Positions 8,726 through 16,161 of a stretch of DNA of 64,000 nt are shown here, in pieces (positions within the stretch are counted from its first letter, which is position 1; every line of letters begins with the position of its first letter). The DNA comes from Acidimicrobiia bacterium (GTDB lineage: Bacteria > Actinomycetota > Acidimicrobiia > Spongiisociales > UBA5794). Where the stretch lies: positions 124,001 through 188,000 of the forward strand of contig JALSQW010000023.1 of the NCBI GenBank assembly GCA_026985095.1. Direction: 5' to 3'. Both the position numbers and the translations under genes were made by a program. The notes under the pieces were generated by a model. It was not told the origin of the DNA. It ran no database searches and saw only the letters and a list, made by a program, of their open reading frames with translations.

Positions 8726-8754
8726 CGCCGGGGTGGGACCGTCCCACCCCGGCG
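8726..8754 (+). promoter_or_regulatory. Long perfect intergenic hairpin inside the phospho-aromatic operon
   Basis: Two 14-base arms (CGCCGGGGTGGGAC and its exact complement) separated by one base. The folded RNA would have about 12 pairs and a small loop. It lies 9 bp after the dikinase stop and 24 bp before the Rieske GTG, with no T-run after it. It could be a leaky terminator, an mRNA-processing or stability element, or an attenuator setting the dikinase:oxygenase ratio. Confidence 0.6.
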
Positions 8755-8778
8755 ACCGGACGACGAAGGAGGAGCCGA

Positions 8779-10056
8779 GTGCTCTCGAAGGAACTGAACG
8801 AGCAACTGACACAAGTGGGTCCGGGCACGCCGATGGGTGAGCTCATGCGCCGCTACTGGTACCCGGTGACCTTCACACGGGAGCTCGACGAGTTCCCCGT
8901 CAAGAAGGTTCGGCTCCTCGGTGAGGACTTCGCCGTCTACAAGACCCCTGGGGGCGAGTACGGGATCATCCAGGAGAAGTGCCCGCATCGACACGCCTCT
9001 TTGGCCTACGGCATCGTGGAGGACTGCGGCATCCGTTGCGAGTACCACGGCTGGAAGTTCGACCTGTCGGGCGCCTGCGTCGAACAACCCGCCGAGCCCG
9101 ACAAGTCGTCGTTCAAGGACAAGATCAAGGCCTTCGCCGGCCAGGCCGCCGAGATGGGCGGCATGGTGTGGGCGTACATCGGTCCCGACCCGGCCCCCGA
9201 GCTGCCTCGCTTCGACGTCTACGTCGATCCGGGTGTTCGCGACGTCGGCTGGTCGGTGCTGCCGTGCAACTGGCTCCAGATCATGGAGAACTCGGTCGAT
9301 CCCCACCACGTCGAATGGCTCCACGGCGCCTACTTCCACTTCCTCGGCGACCAGCAGGGCTTCGAAGCTCCCAAGGCCTTCTACAAGAAGCACGTCAAGG
9401 TCGGGTTCGACCCGTTCGAGTGGGGCATCATCAAACGACGGGTCCTGGAAGGCCAGACCGAAGAGGACGACGACTGGAAGATCGGCCATCCGCTCGTGTT
9501 CCCCTATCACATGCGGGTCGGCGGCGCCGGCATCGATCAGATGCAGATCCGGGTTCCGATCGACGACACCCACACGTGGACGGCGTTCTACTCGTTGCAC
9601 CGTCCCGAGGGCATCGACGAGTTCCCCGCCCAGGTGTACCCGTACGACTACGAGTACGAGTGGATGGATGCCAACGGGAAGTTCATCGTCGACTACATCG
9701 AAGGCCAGGACGTGATGGCGTGGGTCAGCCAAGGAGCCATCACGGACCGGTCCGCGGAGCACATCGGCAAGTCCGACATCGGGATCGTGGCGCTGCGACG
9801 CATGTTCCGTGAGCAGATGGCCCGGGTCGCCGAAGGGCAGGACCCGACCGTCGGGTTCACCCGCGAAGCGCACGATCGGATCGAGTTGCCGTGTGAGAAG
9901 AACAAGTTCGGTGCCGGCCTCGACTTCGCGTTGCAGTGGATCGACGGCGGTTCGTCGCGTTACAGCCCCTACAAGGACGACCTGAAGAAGCTGCACATCA
10001 ACGCCGCGATCGCCCGCGGGGAGATCGCCGGGACCGCCGAAGTGCCCGGCCAATGA
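8779..10056 (+). CDS. Rieske non-heme iron oxygenase, phthalate 4,5-dioxygenase-like
   Basis: A 425-residue oxygenase component. The N-terminal Rieske [2Fe-2S] motif has Cys68, His70, Cys87 and His90 (CPHRH...CEYHGWKFD). The mononuclear iron site shows D-x2-H-x4-H in ENSVDPHHVEWLH (Asp174, His177, His182). The opening GPGTPMGELMRRYWYPV is typical of the alpha-only phthalate-dioxygenase / O-demethylase branch, which handles anionic aromatics. GTG 8779 follows AAGGAGGAG. No reductase or ferredoxin gene is adjacent, so electrons must come from elsewhere. In context it should hydroxylate or demethylate the phosphate-tagged ring; whether it acts before or after phosphorylation is an inference. Confidence 0.93.
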   Translation: MLSKELNEQLTQVGPGTPMGELMRRYWYPVTFTRELDEFPVKKVRLLGEDFAVYKTPGGEYGIIQEKCPHRHASLAYGIVEDCGIRCEYHGWKFDLSGACVEQPAEPDKSSFKDKIKAFAGQAAEMGGMVWAYIGPDPAPELPRFDVYVDPGVRDVGWSVLPCNWLQIMENSVDPHHVEWLHGAYFHFLGDQQGFEAPKAFYKKHVKVGFDPFEWGIIKRRVLEGQTEEDDDWKIGHPLVFPYHMRVGGAGIDQMQIRVPIDDTHTWTAFYSLHRPEGIDEFPAQVYPYDYEYEWMDANGKFIVDYIEGQDVMAWVSQGAITDRSAEHIGKSDIGIVALRRMFREQMARVAEGQDPTVGFTREAHDRIELPCEKNKFGAGLDFALQWIDGGSSRYSPYKDDLKKLHINAAIARGEIAGTAEVPGQ

Positions 10057-10337
10057 CCGCACGGCGGAAGCCGTCGGCCGAGGAGCGGGATGCGATCATC
10101 ATCCCGCTCCGGCCGCGTACGGAGCCGCGTTGGTGGGACGACGATCGGGCTCGGCACCTGCGGGATCGACCCGAGTACTGCCCTCGCTGCGGCGGGTCGA
10201 TCATCGGCGACGGCGGCATCGCCGTGGAGTACTGGGAGGCCGAGAACCGCATCTACCACTGCTGGTGTCGAGACTGCGGCTGGGCGGGCGACATCATCCG
10301 CATCGATCGGATGATCGGCCACGAGCCCGAGCACTGA
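10053..10337 (+). CDS. Small zinc-ribbon-like protein after the Rieske gene
   Basis: A 94-residue protein with an Arg-rich N-terminus and a four-cysteine cluster: CPRCGGS near residue 47, then CWCRDCGW near residue 73. The pattern fits a zinc ribbon or rubredoxin-like knuckle. Its ATG overlaps the Rieske stop (ATGA), so the two are translated together. It could be an assembly or electron-transfer accessory of the oxygenase, but no family is recognised. Its spacing is unlike a ferredoxin, so it should not be read as the missing reductase. Confidence 0.75.
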   Translation: MTARRKPSAEERDAIIIPLRPRTEPRWWDDDRARHLRDRPEYCPRCGGSIIGDGGIAVEYWEAENRIYHCWCRDCGWAGDIIRIDRMIGHEPEH

Positions 10338-10367
10338 GCGACACCGCCGAGAACCAGAGGGGACGAC

Positions 10368-10793
10368 ATGGCTGCAACCAAGGACGTGCCGGAGCTGACC
10401 CTGGAGGGAGCCCGAGCGGCGCTCGATGCGGCGCTGGCCCGTGCCGGCGAGCTCGGCGTCGCGGTCGTGGTGGCGGTGACCGACCGGGCCGGACGGCTCG
10501 TCGCCTTGGCGCGCATGGACGGTGCGTTCGTGCTGTCGATCGAGGTCGCCCAGAAGAAGGCGAAGACGGTCTCCATCGCCTCGGGCGCGGCGACGGCAGA
10601 GCTGTGGGAGGCCTTCGGCAGCGATCCGGAGCTCCTGCACGGGCTCTCTCCGAAGCTCGCCGACCTCATGCCGGTCGGCGGCGGTGTGCCGATCATGGTG
10701 GAGGGGGATCTCGCTGGTGCCGTGGGCGTCTCGGGCGCCACGGCTGCCCAGGACGCCGACATCGCCGCCGCCGGAGCCGCCGCGGTCGGCTGA
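10368..10793 (+). CDS. GlcG/HbpS-like (DUF336) heme-binding-type protein
   Basis: A 141-residue protein of the GlcG/HbpS family: a starting helix (LTLEGARAALDAALARAGELG), a VVVAVTDRAGRLVALARMDGA strand segment split over residues 30-50, and the GGGVPIMVEGDLAGAVGVSGA closing motif. Family members often sit beside oxidative catabolic genes and some bind heme or small ligands. It follows the zinc-ribbon gene by 30 bp on the same strand and is the last rightward gene of the aromatic cluster. Its exact role in the operon is unknown. Confidence 0.85.
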   Translation: MAATKDVPELTLEGARAALDAALARAGELGVAVVVAVTDRAGRLVALARMDGAFVLSIEVAQKKAKTVSIASGAATAELWEAFGSDPELLHGLSPKLADLMPVGGGVPIMVEGDLAGAVGVSGATAAQDADIAAAGAAAVG

Positions 10794-10821
10794 GGGTCAC
10801 CGCCCCGGGCCGTGCGGGCGT

Positions 10822-11205
10822 TCAGCCGAGCTGGGCCTCGACCTCGATCTCGACCTTCCAGGCCGGGTCGAGGAGACCGGCGACCACGACCATCGTGGCC
10901 GCCGGTTCGGCGGCACCGAACACGTCACGATGGGCGCGGCCGATCTCGTCGGCGTCGTCGGCGTCGACGATGAACATCCGGGTGCGGACCACGTCGTCGA
11001 CCTCGGCCCCGAGGAGGGCAAGGGCGTCGATGGCGATCTCGCCGCACAGGAGCATCTGGTCGTAGGCGGATTCGGGTACCGGCGCGTCGTCGGCGGGGAT
11101 CGGCGCGGTCCCGGCGATCTCGACGCGGTCGCCGACCCGGACCCCGCGGGCGAACCCGTAGCGCTCCTCGTAGGGCGACCCGGAGCGAGCGTGGCGGCGT
11201 TCCAT
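10822..11205 (-). CDS. RidA-family deaminase
   Basis: A 127-residue RidA/YjgF/TdcF-family protein, recognised by EIAGTAPIPADD, the VVRTRMFIVDADD segment with the conserved substrate-binding Arg, and the closing KVEIEVEAQL strand. The general role is hydrolysis of reactive enamines/imines. Because it is the last gene of a unit starting with 2-hydroxymuconic-semialdehyde dehydrogenase, it could alternatively be a 2-aminomuconate deaminase (AmnD is a RidA-family enzyme). The stop is 10 bp from the methyltransferase gene end on the same strand. Confidence 0.88.
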   Translation of the reverse strand: MERRHARSGSPYEERYGFARGVRVGDRVEIAGTAPIPADDAPVPESAYDQMLLCGEIAIDALALLGAEVDDVVRTRMFIVDADDADEIGRAHRDVFGAAEPAATMVVVAGLLDPAWKVEIEVEAQLG

Positions 11206-11215
11206 GCCGTGGACG

Positions 11216-12007
11216 CTAGCGTCCCTGAGCCGATCGAACGACCCAGATCTGTTCGAGGCCGTAGGCAGGTGGCGACCGGTCGAAGTCGGAGTACTCGGCG
11301 ACGATCTCGAACCCTGCGAGGCGCAGCAGGTGGCGGGTCTCGTACCGGTAGAGCCAGCGGAGTTCGAGACGTTCGTGCTCTTGGCGCAGGGAGGCGCCGG
11401 AGGCGTCGAGCTCGGTCAGACGCCAGGTCTCGGTGAACACTTGGGCGACGGGATCGAGGGTCCGGTCGGCGGTCTCGATCCGGACGGTCGTGTCGTGCTC
11501 GGGGTGGGGGAGCGTGACGACCGAATGGGGGCGCCCTCCGGGGACGAGGAACTCGAGGCGGGGATCGAACAGGTCGAGCACGAGGTGGCCGCCGGGTACG
11601 AGGTGGCGACGGATGCATGCCAGGGCCGACTCCTGGGCGGCGACGGTGAGCAGCGCCTGGAAGGCCCGGAACGGCACGACGACGAGGCCGAACCGGCGGG
11701 CGAGGTCGAAGTCGGACATGTCTCCGAGGTGGAAGGTCGCCCGGGCGCCCGGATGGTCCGTCACCTTGGCCTCGGCTCGCCGGAGCATCGGCTCGGACCG
11801 GTCGAGGCCGACGACCTCGAAACCGGCGTCCGCCAAGGCCCACGACACCCGCCCGGTGCCGGAACCGAGCTCCAGGATCGGTCCGCCGTACTCGGCGGCG
11901 CAGGCCCGCCAGAAGGCGAGGTCGTGGCCGACGGCCTCCTCGGCGAAGACGTCGTAGATCTCGGTGTGGAGTCCTTCGTTCCGGTAGAACGGCGGGACGT
12001 CGTCCAT
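11216..12007 (-). CDS. SAM-dependent methyltransferase (class I)
   Basis: A 263-residue class I methyltransferase with motif I ILELGSGTGRVSWALADAG (about residues 44-62), the following VVGLDRSEPML acid loop and a VPFRAFQALLTV post-motif segment. Later residues show the LRWLYRYETRHLLRLAGFEIV region common in this group. It starts where the GNAT gene ends (1-bp overlap, TGATG), so the two are coupled. Acceptor substrate cannot be predicted. It may be unrelated to aromatic degradation despite lying in the same transcriptional direction. Confidence 0.85.
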   Translation of the reverse strand: MDDVPPFYRNEGLHTEIYDVFAEEAVGHDLAFWRACAAEYGGPILELGSGTGRVSWALADAGFEVVGLDRSEPMLRRAEAKVTDHPGARATFHLGDMSDFDLARRFGLVVVPFRAFQALLTVAAQESALACIRRHLVPGGHLVLDLFDPRLEFLVPGGRPHSVVTLPHPEHDTTVRIETADRTLDPVAQVFTETWRLTELDASGASLRQEHERLELRWLYRYETRHLLRLAGFEIVAEYSDFDRSPPAYGLEQIWVVRSAQGR

Positions 12008-12534
12008 CAGCCCGAGCCTCCGGGCGGCTCCTCGACGAGGCCGGTACGGTAGGTGAGCTCGGGGAGGGGAGCCCCGCAGTGGTCGGCGATGACCACGTCG
12101 CCCGTCACCTGCCAGCCGCCTCGCTCGTAGAACGACCGACCGCGGTCGTTCCCGTCGAGAACCCGGAGGATGGCTGCGGTGTAGCCGTGTCGCCGGAGCC
12201 AATCGAGGCTGCGCACCATCAGGTCGCGACCGTGGCCGCGATCCCAGGCGTCGGGGTCGACGTAGATGGCGTACACCTCGCCGGTGCCGTCCTCTGCGGC
12301 TCGGGCCGGTCCCACATCGGCGAAGCCGATGATCCGTTCGTCGTCGACGGCGACGAACGTCTCTCCGTCGCGGTCTGCGGCGAGGAGCTGTGTCCAGCTT
12401 CGGGTGCGCCGTTCGACGGTCATCTGGTCGAGGAGGGGATCGGGCATCAGCCCCCGGTAGGTCGCCTCCCACGAGGCGACGTGCACGGTGGCGATCCCGA
12501 GGGCGTCGGAGGGGCGGGCTCGACGGACGGTCAT
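12007..12534 (-). CDS. GNAT-family N-acetyltransferase
   Basis: A 175-residue GNAT protein. The acetyl-CoA binding motif A is visible as YVDPDAWDRGHGRDLM (Arg/Gly-x-Gly loop), followed by AILRVLDGNDRGRSFYERGGW, the usual N-x3-FYE-GF end motif. Such proteins acetylate amines of small molecules or proteins; the substrate is unknown. It lies 67 bp downstream of the aldehyde dehydrogenase and overlaps the methyltransferase gene by one base. Confidence 0.88.
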   Translation of the reverse strand: MTVRRARPSDALGIATVHVASWEATYRGLMPDPLLDQMTVERRTRSWTQLLAADRDGETFVAVDDERIIGFADVGPARAAEDGTGEVYAIYVDPDAWDRGHGRDLMVRSLDWLRRHGYTAAILRVLDGNDRGRSFYERGGWQVTGDVVIADHCGAPLPELTYRTGLVEEPPGGSG

Positions 12535-12601
12535 GGCGGAAGGATAGGGCCGCTTCGCCGCGGCGGGGTCGACGGCGATCTTCGTCGTCTCGCCGCCCCG
12601 T

Positions 12602-14023
12602 TCAGATCTCCATGACGACGGCCTTGGGCTCGGTGAAGAACTTCTTCGAGAACTCGCCGCCCTCGCGGCCCACGCCCGAGTCGCCGACACCTCCGAAGGG
12701 CGCCCGCAGGTCTCGGACGAAGAAGCAGTTCACCCACACGGTGCCCGCTCGCAGCTCGGCCGCCACCCGGTGGGCGCGGCGGACGTTCTCGGTGAACAGC
12801 ATCGCGTTGAGCCCGTAGCGGGTGTCGTTGGCGAGGGCCACGCCCTCGTCCTCGCCTTCGAAGGGATGGACGACGACGACCGGACCGAAGATCTCCTCCC
12901 GACACACCCGGGCGTCGAGGGGAGCGTCGACGATCACCGTCGGGCGCACCGTCCATCCCTCCCCCCGTCCGCCGGTGAGGATCTTGCCGCCGTCTCGGGG
13001 GAGATCGTCGAGGTAGCCGGTGACCTTCTCGAAGTGTTCCTCGGACGCCAGCGGGCCGATCTGGGTGGCCGGGTCGTGCGGGTCGCCGACGACCATCGCA
13101 TCGGCGGCCTCGACGAAACGGGCCACGAACTCGTCGTAGACGGGCCGCTCCACGTACAGGCGACTCCCGGCCAGGCAGACCTGACCGGCGTTGGTGTAGA
13201 TCGCCTTGATCGACCAGGCCACCGCTTCGTCCAGGTCGGCATCGGCGAACACGAGGTTGGCGCCCTTGCCGCCCAGCTCGAGGCTCACCGGCGTCAGGTT
13301 CCTCGCCGCCGCGGCCGAGATCGCCCGTCCGGTGTTCGACTCGCCGGTGAAGGTGATGCGGTCGGCGAGCGGGGACGTCGTCAACGCCTCGCCGACGGAG
13401 TCGGGGCCGAAGCCGTGGACGACGTTGAGGACCCCCGGCGGGAAGCCGGCTTCGAGGGCCAGGTTCGCCAGCAGCGTCGCCGATGCCGGCGACTGCTCGG
13501 CGGGCTTGAGCACGACCGTGTTCCCCCAGGCGAGGGCCGGGGCGATCTTCCACGACTCGAGCATCAGCGGGAAGTTCCAAGGGGCGATCGCCACCACCAC
13601 GCCGGCGGGTTCGTAGCGGGTGTAGGCGTGATGGCCCGAGTCCATGGGGTAGGTCTCCGCGGCCGACATGCGGGCGTGGTCGGCGAAGAACCGGAAGTTG
13701 AGCGCCGTCCGGGGCACGTCCTTGGCCAGCAACGCCGAGATCGGCTTGCCCATGTCCCGCAGGTCGGCCTCGGCGAGCTCGTCGGCGTGCGCTTCCACGA
13801 GGTCGGCGAGGCGATGGAGGATCGCACCGCGCTCGCCGTGGCCCATCTGTGGCCAGGGCCCCTCGTCGAAGGCGCGGCGGGCAGCGTCGAGCGCGGCCCT
13901 CGCTTCGGCCTCTCCACCGAGGTCGACCTCCGCCCAGGGCTCGCGGGTCCACGGGTCCACGGTCGGGAACGTCGCGTCCGATGTGACCGGTCGGCCGTCG
14001 ATGACATGATGGATCCGTTCCAT
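12602..14023 (-). CDS. 2-hydroxymuconic semialdehyde dehydrogenase-like aldehyde dehydrogenase
   Basis: A 473-residue NAD(P)-dependent aldehyde dehydrogenase with general-base Glu249 (SLELGGKG), catalytic Cys283 (NAGQVCLAGSR) and WNFPL near residue 149. The end region VNCFFVRDLRAPFGGVGDSGVGREGG resembles DmpC/XylG, which oxidise the ring-cleavage product 2-hydroxymuconic semialdehyde. The upstream in-frame ATG is rejected because GGGAGG precedes ATG 14023. It therefore completes the oxalocrotonate branch next to two extradiol dioxygenases, although it is separated from them by about 8 kb. 5-carboxymethyl and 2-aminomuconic semialdehydes are alternative substrates. Confidence 0.88.
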   Translation of the reverse strand: MERIHHVIDGRPVTSDATFPTVDPWTREPWAEVDLGGEAEARAALDAARRAFDEGPWPQMGHGERGAILHRLADLVEAHADELAEADLRDMGKPISALLAKDVPRTALNFRFFADHARMSAAETYPMDSGHHAYTRYEPAGVVVAIAPWNFPLMLESWKIAPALAWGNTVVLKPAEQSPASATLLANLALEAGFPPGVLNVVHGFGPDSVGEALTTSPLADRITFTGESNTGRAISAAAARNLTPVSLELGGKGANLVFADADLDEAVAWSIKAIYTNAGQVCLAGSRLYVERPVYDEFVARFVEAADAMVVGDPHDPATQIGPLASEEHFEKVTGYLDDLPRDGGKILTGGRGEGWTVRPTVIVDAPLDARVCREEIFGPVVVVHPFEGEDEGVALANDTRYGLNAMLFTENVRRAHRVAAELRAGTVWVNCFFVRDLRAPFGGVGDSGVGREGGEFSKKFFTEPKAVVMEI

Positions 14024-14075
14024 GGCGCCTCCCAGCACGGGGAGCGCCAGGCTAGTCACCCTATCGCCACCATGT

Positions 14076-14087
14076 GGAACGGTTTCC
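14076..14087. promoter_or_regulatory. Possible IclR-type site upstream of the semialdehyde dehydrogenase
   Basis: GGAA-CGGT-TTCC lies 53 bp upstream of the dehydrogenase ATG, with another GGAAC half-site at 14096-14100. Arms resemble the operator candidate at 2812-2826, although the spacer is four bases rather than five. It may bring the dehydrogenase under the same regulator. Confidence 0.3.
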
Positions 14088-14107
14088 CGAATACCGGAAC
14101 GATGGAG

Positions 14108-15322
14108 CTAGGGGATGGCGTGCACCGTCGTCCCGATGTCGGCCCACTCGAACAACCAGGCGGCTTTGGCGTCCGCCTGGCGTACGCACCCGCCGGATCG
14201 GAACGTTCCCAGCTCGTCCTCGGTCTGCATCGGTCGGCCGTTCGGGTAGCGCGGGATCGCGTGGAACCCGTACGACCAGCGGTTCCCGAACGTGCCTGGG
14301 CGAACGAACCGCACCATGTGCTTCATCGTGATCCCGCCATAGGGCGCATAGGCCTGTACCGACTTGGAGAACACCGAGTACGTGCCGTCGAGCGGGATAC
14401 CTTTGCGGCCCGACACGAGGTACGTGTCCACGAGCCGCTCGTTCGTGTCGATCAGCCAGATGCGCTGCTGCGAGTTCGAGTAGATGATCCGCTTGCCCGA
14501 CCCGACGTCCGGATACGGCGGCGGTGGCGCCGGCGGCTCATCCCCACCCGGCAACGTGCCGAAGCTTCCCACCACGGGGGCGACATGCGACGAGCCGTAC
14601 TGGATCTCCCCACCGTCGGGCAGATGGAACCTCCCGGTTCCCGGCCGGAACACCGCCACCGCATCGGCGCCCGAACCGAAGGTCCCGGCGATCGCCAGGT
14701 CACCGCGGTCACCGATCGCGACCCGCCGAGACGCGGGTCCCTCTGCCAGCCGGTCCGACAGGTACGCGACGTGCTCCGACGGCCGGTACACTCCGACGGA
14801 GTCGACGCCGTCGCCGTCGAAGTCGCCCACGAACGGCTCGTCGCCCGGATCGCCGAGGACGAACGAGAACTCCGCCGCCCCCAGACCGGCGTCGGCCGAC
14901 CCGAGCCGGTCGATCACGTACACTCGGGTCTCGGAGGGACGCCAGATCGACACCGTGTCGCACCCGTCCCCGTCGAAGTCGCCCGCCAGCGGCACGTCCC
15001 CGGGGTTCCCGAAGAAGAACCGGATGTCGGCCACCCCTGCGCTGTTGGCGTTCCGCAGGTACACGTAGCCGTCGGATCGGCGGTAGAGGCCTGGCGTGTC
15101 GACACCGTCGCAGTCCCAGTCCCCGACGAAGGGCACATCCCCTGGGTTCCCGTAGTAGAACCGGGTCGTCTCACCGGTCGCCGGATCCCGCAGGTACCAC
15201 TCCCCGGTGCGCTGATCCACCACCCCGACCCCGTCGCCGGCGGCGAAGGCCGTCCCGGCGAAGACGGCGACGACCGCCACGGCGAAGCTGACCATCACCA
15301 TGAGGCGTCGGACGGGGCTCAT
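14108..15322 (-). CDS. Secreted L,D-transpeptidase (YkuD) with four FG-GAP/VCBS-like repeats
   Basis: A 404-residue exported protein. A signal peptide (MSPVRRLMVMVSFAVAVVAV to AFA) is followed by four ~50-residue repeats with Ca-loop-like D-x-D-x-D-G cores (GDWDCDGVD, GDFDGDGCD, GDFDGDGVD and a worn GTFGSGADA). A Pro-rich linker leads to a YkuD domain. The catalytic region is FHAIPRYPNG followed by SGGCVRQADAKAAWLFEW, with the nucleophile Cys. The common SHGC motif is SGGC here. It should cross-link peptidoglycan outside the membrane; the repeats probably dock it to wall or calcium. A near-perfect GAGGAGG site precedes ATG 15322. Such repeat units are frequent in Acidimicrobiia as far as I know. 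Confidence 0.88.
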   Translation of the reverse strand: MSPVRRLMVMVSFAVAVVAVFAGTAFAAGDGVGVVDQRTGEWYLRDPATGETTRFYYGNPGDVPFVGDWDCDGVDTPGLYRRSDGYVYLRNANSAGVADIRFFFGNPGDVPLAGDFDGDGCDTVSIWRPSETRVYVIDRLGSADAGLGAAEFSFVLGDPGDEPFVGDFDGDGVDSVGVYRPSEHVAYLSDRLAEGPASRRVAIGDRGDLAIAGTFGSGADAVAVFRPGTGRFHLPDGGEIQYGSSHVAPVVGSFGTLPGGDEPPAPPPPYPDVGSGKRIIYSNSQQRIWLIDTNERLVDTYLVSGRKGIPLDGTYSVFSKSVQAYAPYGGITMKHMVRFVRPGTFGNRWSYGFHAIPRYPNGRPMQTEDELGTFRSGGCVRQADAKAAWLFEWADIGTTVHAIP

Positions 15323-15416
15323 CGGTTTCCTCCTCGGTCTGGATCCGGCCACGTGGACGTGTGCTTGGATTATCGGAGCCACTGCGGTGGTCCTGAACCC
15401 GCCGAAAGTCCCGGAT

Positions 15417-16082
15417 TCAGGCCGCGAGGGGAACGACGTAGCGCCAGATGGCCACGAAATGCAGGGCGCTGGCGGCGACCACCAGCACATGGAAGGCCTC
15501 GTGATACGAGAAGACCCGCGGCCACAGTCGGGGACGGTTCGTCACCAGGAACACCATCCCCACCGTGTACAGGATCCCGCCGACGGCCACCAGCATGAGC
15601 TCGGGCCAGGCGAGCTTCTGCACCATCGGCCACGCGAACAGCACCCCCATCCAACCGAGCGCCGTCGACATCCCCACCGACAGGCCACCGGGCAACCGCG
15701 GGAAGAACGCCTTCTGGATGATGCCGGCCGCCGTGATGCCCCACACCAACCCGAGGACGATCCACCGCAACGGCGGATCGAACACGATCAACGCGAAGGG
15801 TGTATAGGTGCCGGCGATCAGCACGTAGATCATCGAATGGTCGAGCCGCTGCATCCGCTTCTTGGCCCGTTCGCGCCACGGGATCGAGTGGTACAGCGAA
15901 CTCGTCGTGTACAACGCCACCAAAGCGATACCGAAGACGATCACCCCGATCCGGGCTCGCCACGTCTCGGCATGGAGGAGCAGGAGCGCCGAGGCGACCA
16001 CCGATGCCACCGCCGCACCACCGTGGAGGAACCCACGGACGGGGTTCTGCATCTTGCCGAGGGTCCAGCGGGGCAGGTCCAT
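15417..16082 (-). CDS. Hemolysin III / PAQR-family seven-helix membrane protein
   Basis: A 221-residue integral membrane protein with about seven helices. Family marks include the SSLYHSIPW segment (Ser/His near residue 60), LDHSMIYVLIAGTYTPF (Asp/His, residue ~80) and the terminal SYHEAFHVLVV His pair, which together form the zinc site of PAQR proteins. Bacterial members are called hemolysin III but their normal function is not settled; lipid hydrolase activity is suspected from PAQR relatives. It is divergent from the AtuA-like gene with an 80-bp gap. Confidence 0.9.
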   Translation of the reverse strand: MDLPRWTLGKMQNPVRGFLHGGAAVASVVASALLLLHAETWRARIGVIVFGIALVALYTTSSLYHSIPWRERAKKRMQRLDHSMIYVLIAGTYTPFALIVFDPPLRWIVLGLVWGITAAGIIQKAFFPRLPGGLSVGMSTALGWMGVLFAWPMVQKLAWPELMLVAVGGILYTVGMVFLVTNRPRLWPRVFSYHEAFHVLVVAASALHFVAIWRYVVPLAA

Positions 16083-16161
16083 GTCGGCAGCGTATCGCGA
16101 TCGGTCGACCATGGACAGCCTGTCGGCAGCAGGGGGCCGTCGCGACAGCGATAATCCCATC

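Noticed and set aside
5715..8846. A 1043-codon open frame on the minus strand opposite the dikinase genes
   Set aside because: It is the complement of strongly supported plus-strand genes in GC-rich DNA; its translation is low-complexity Asp/Val/Gly/Arg with no family motif.
10053..10337. Ferredoxin partner of the Rieske oxygenase
   Set aside because: Cysteine spacing (C-x2-C ... C-x-C-x2-C) does not match plant-type or Rieske ferredoxins; zinc ribbon fits better.
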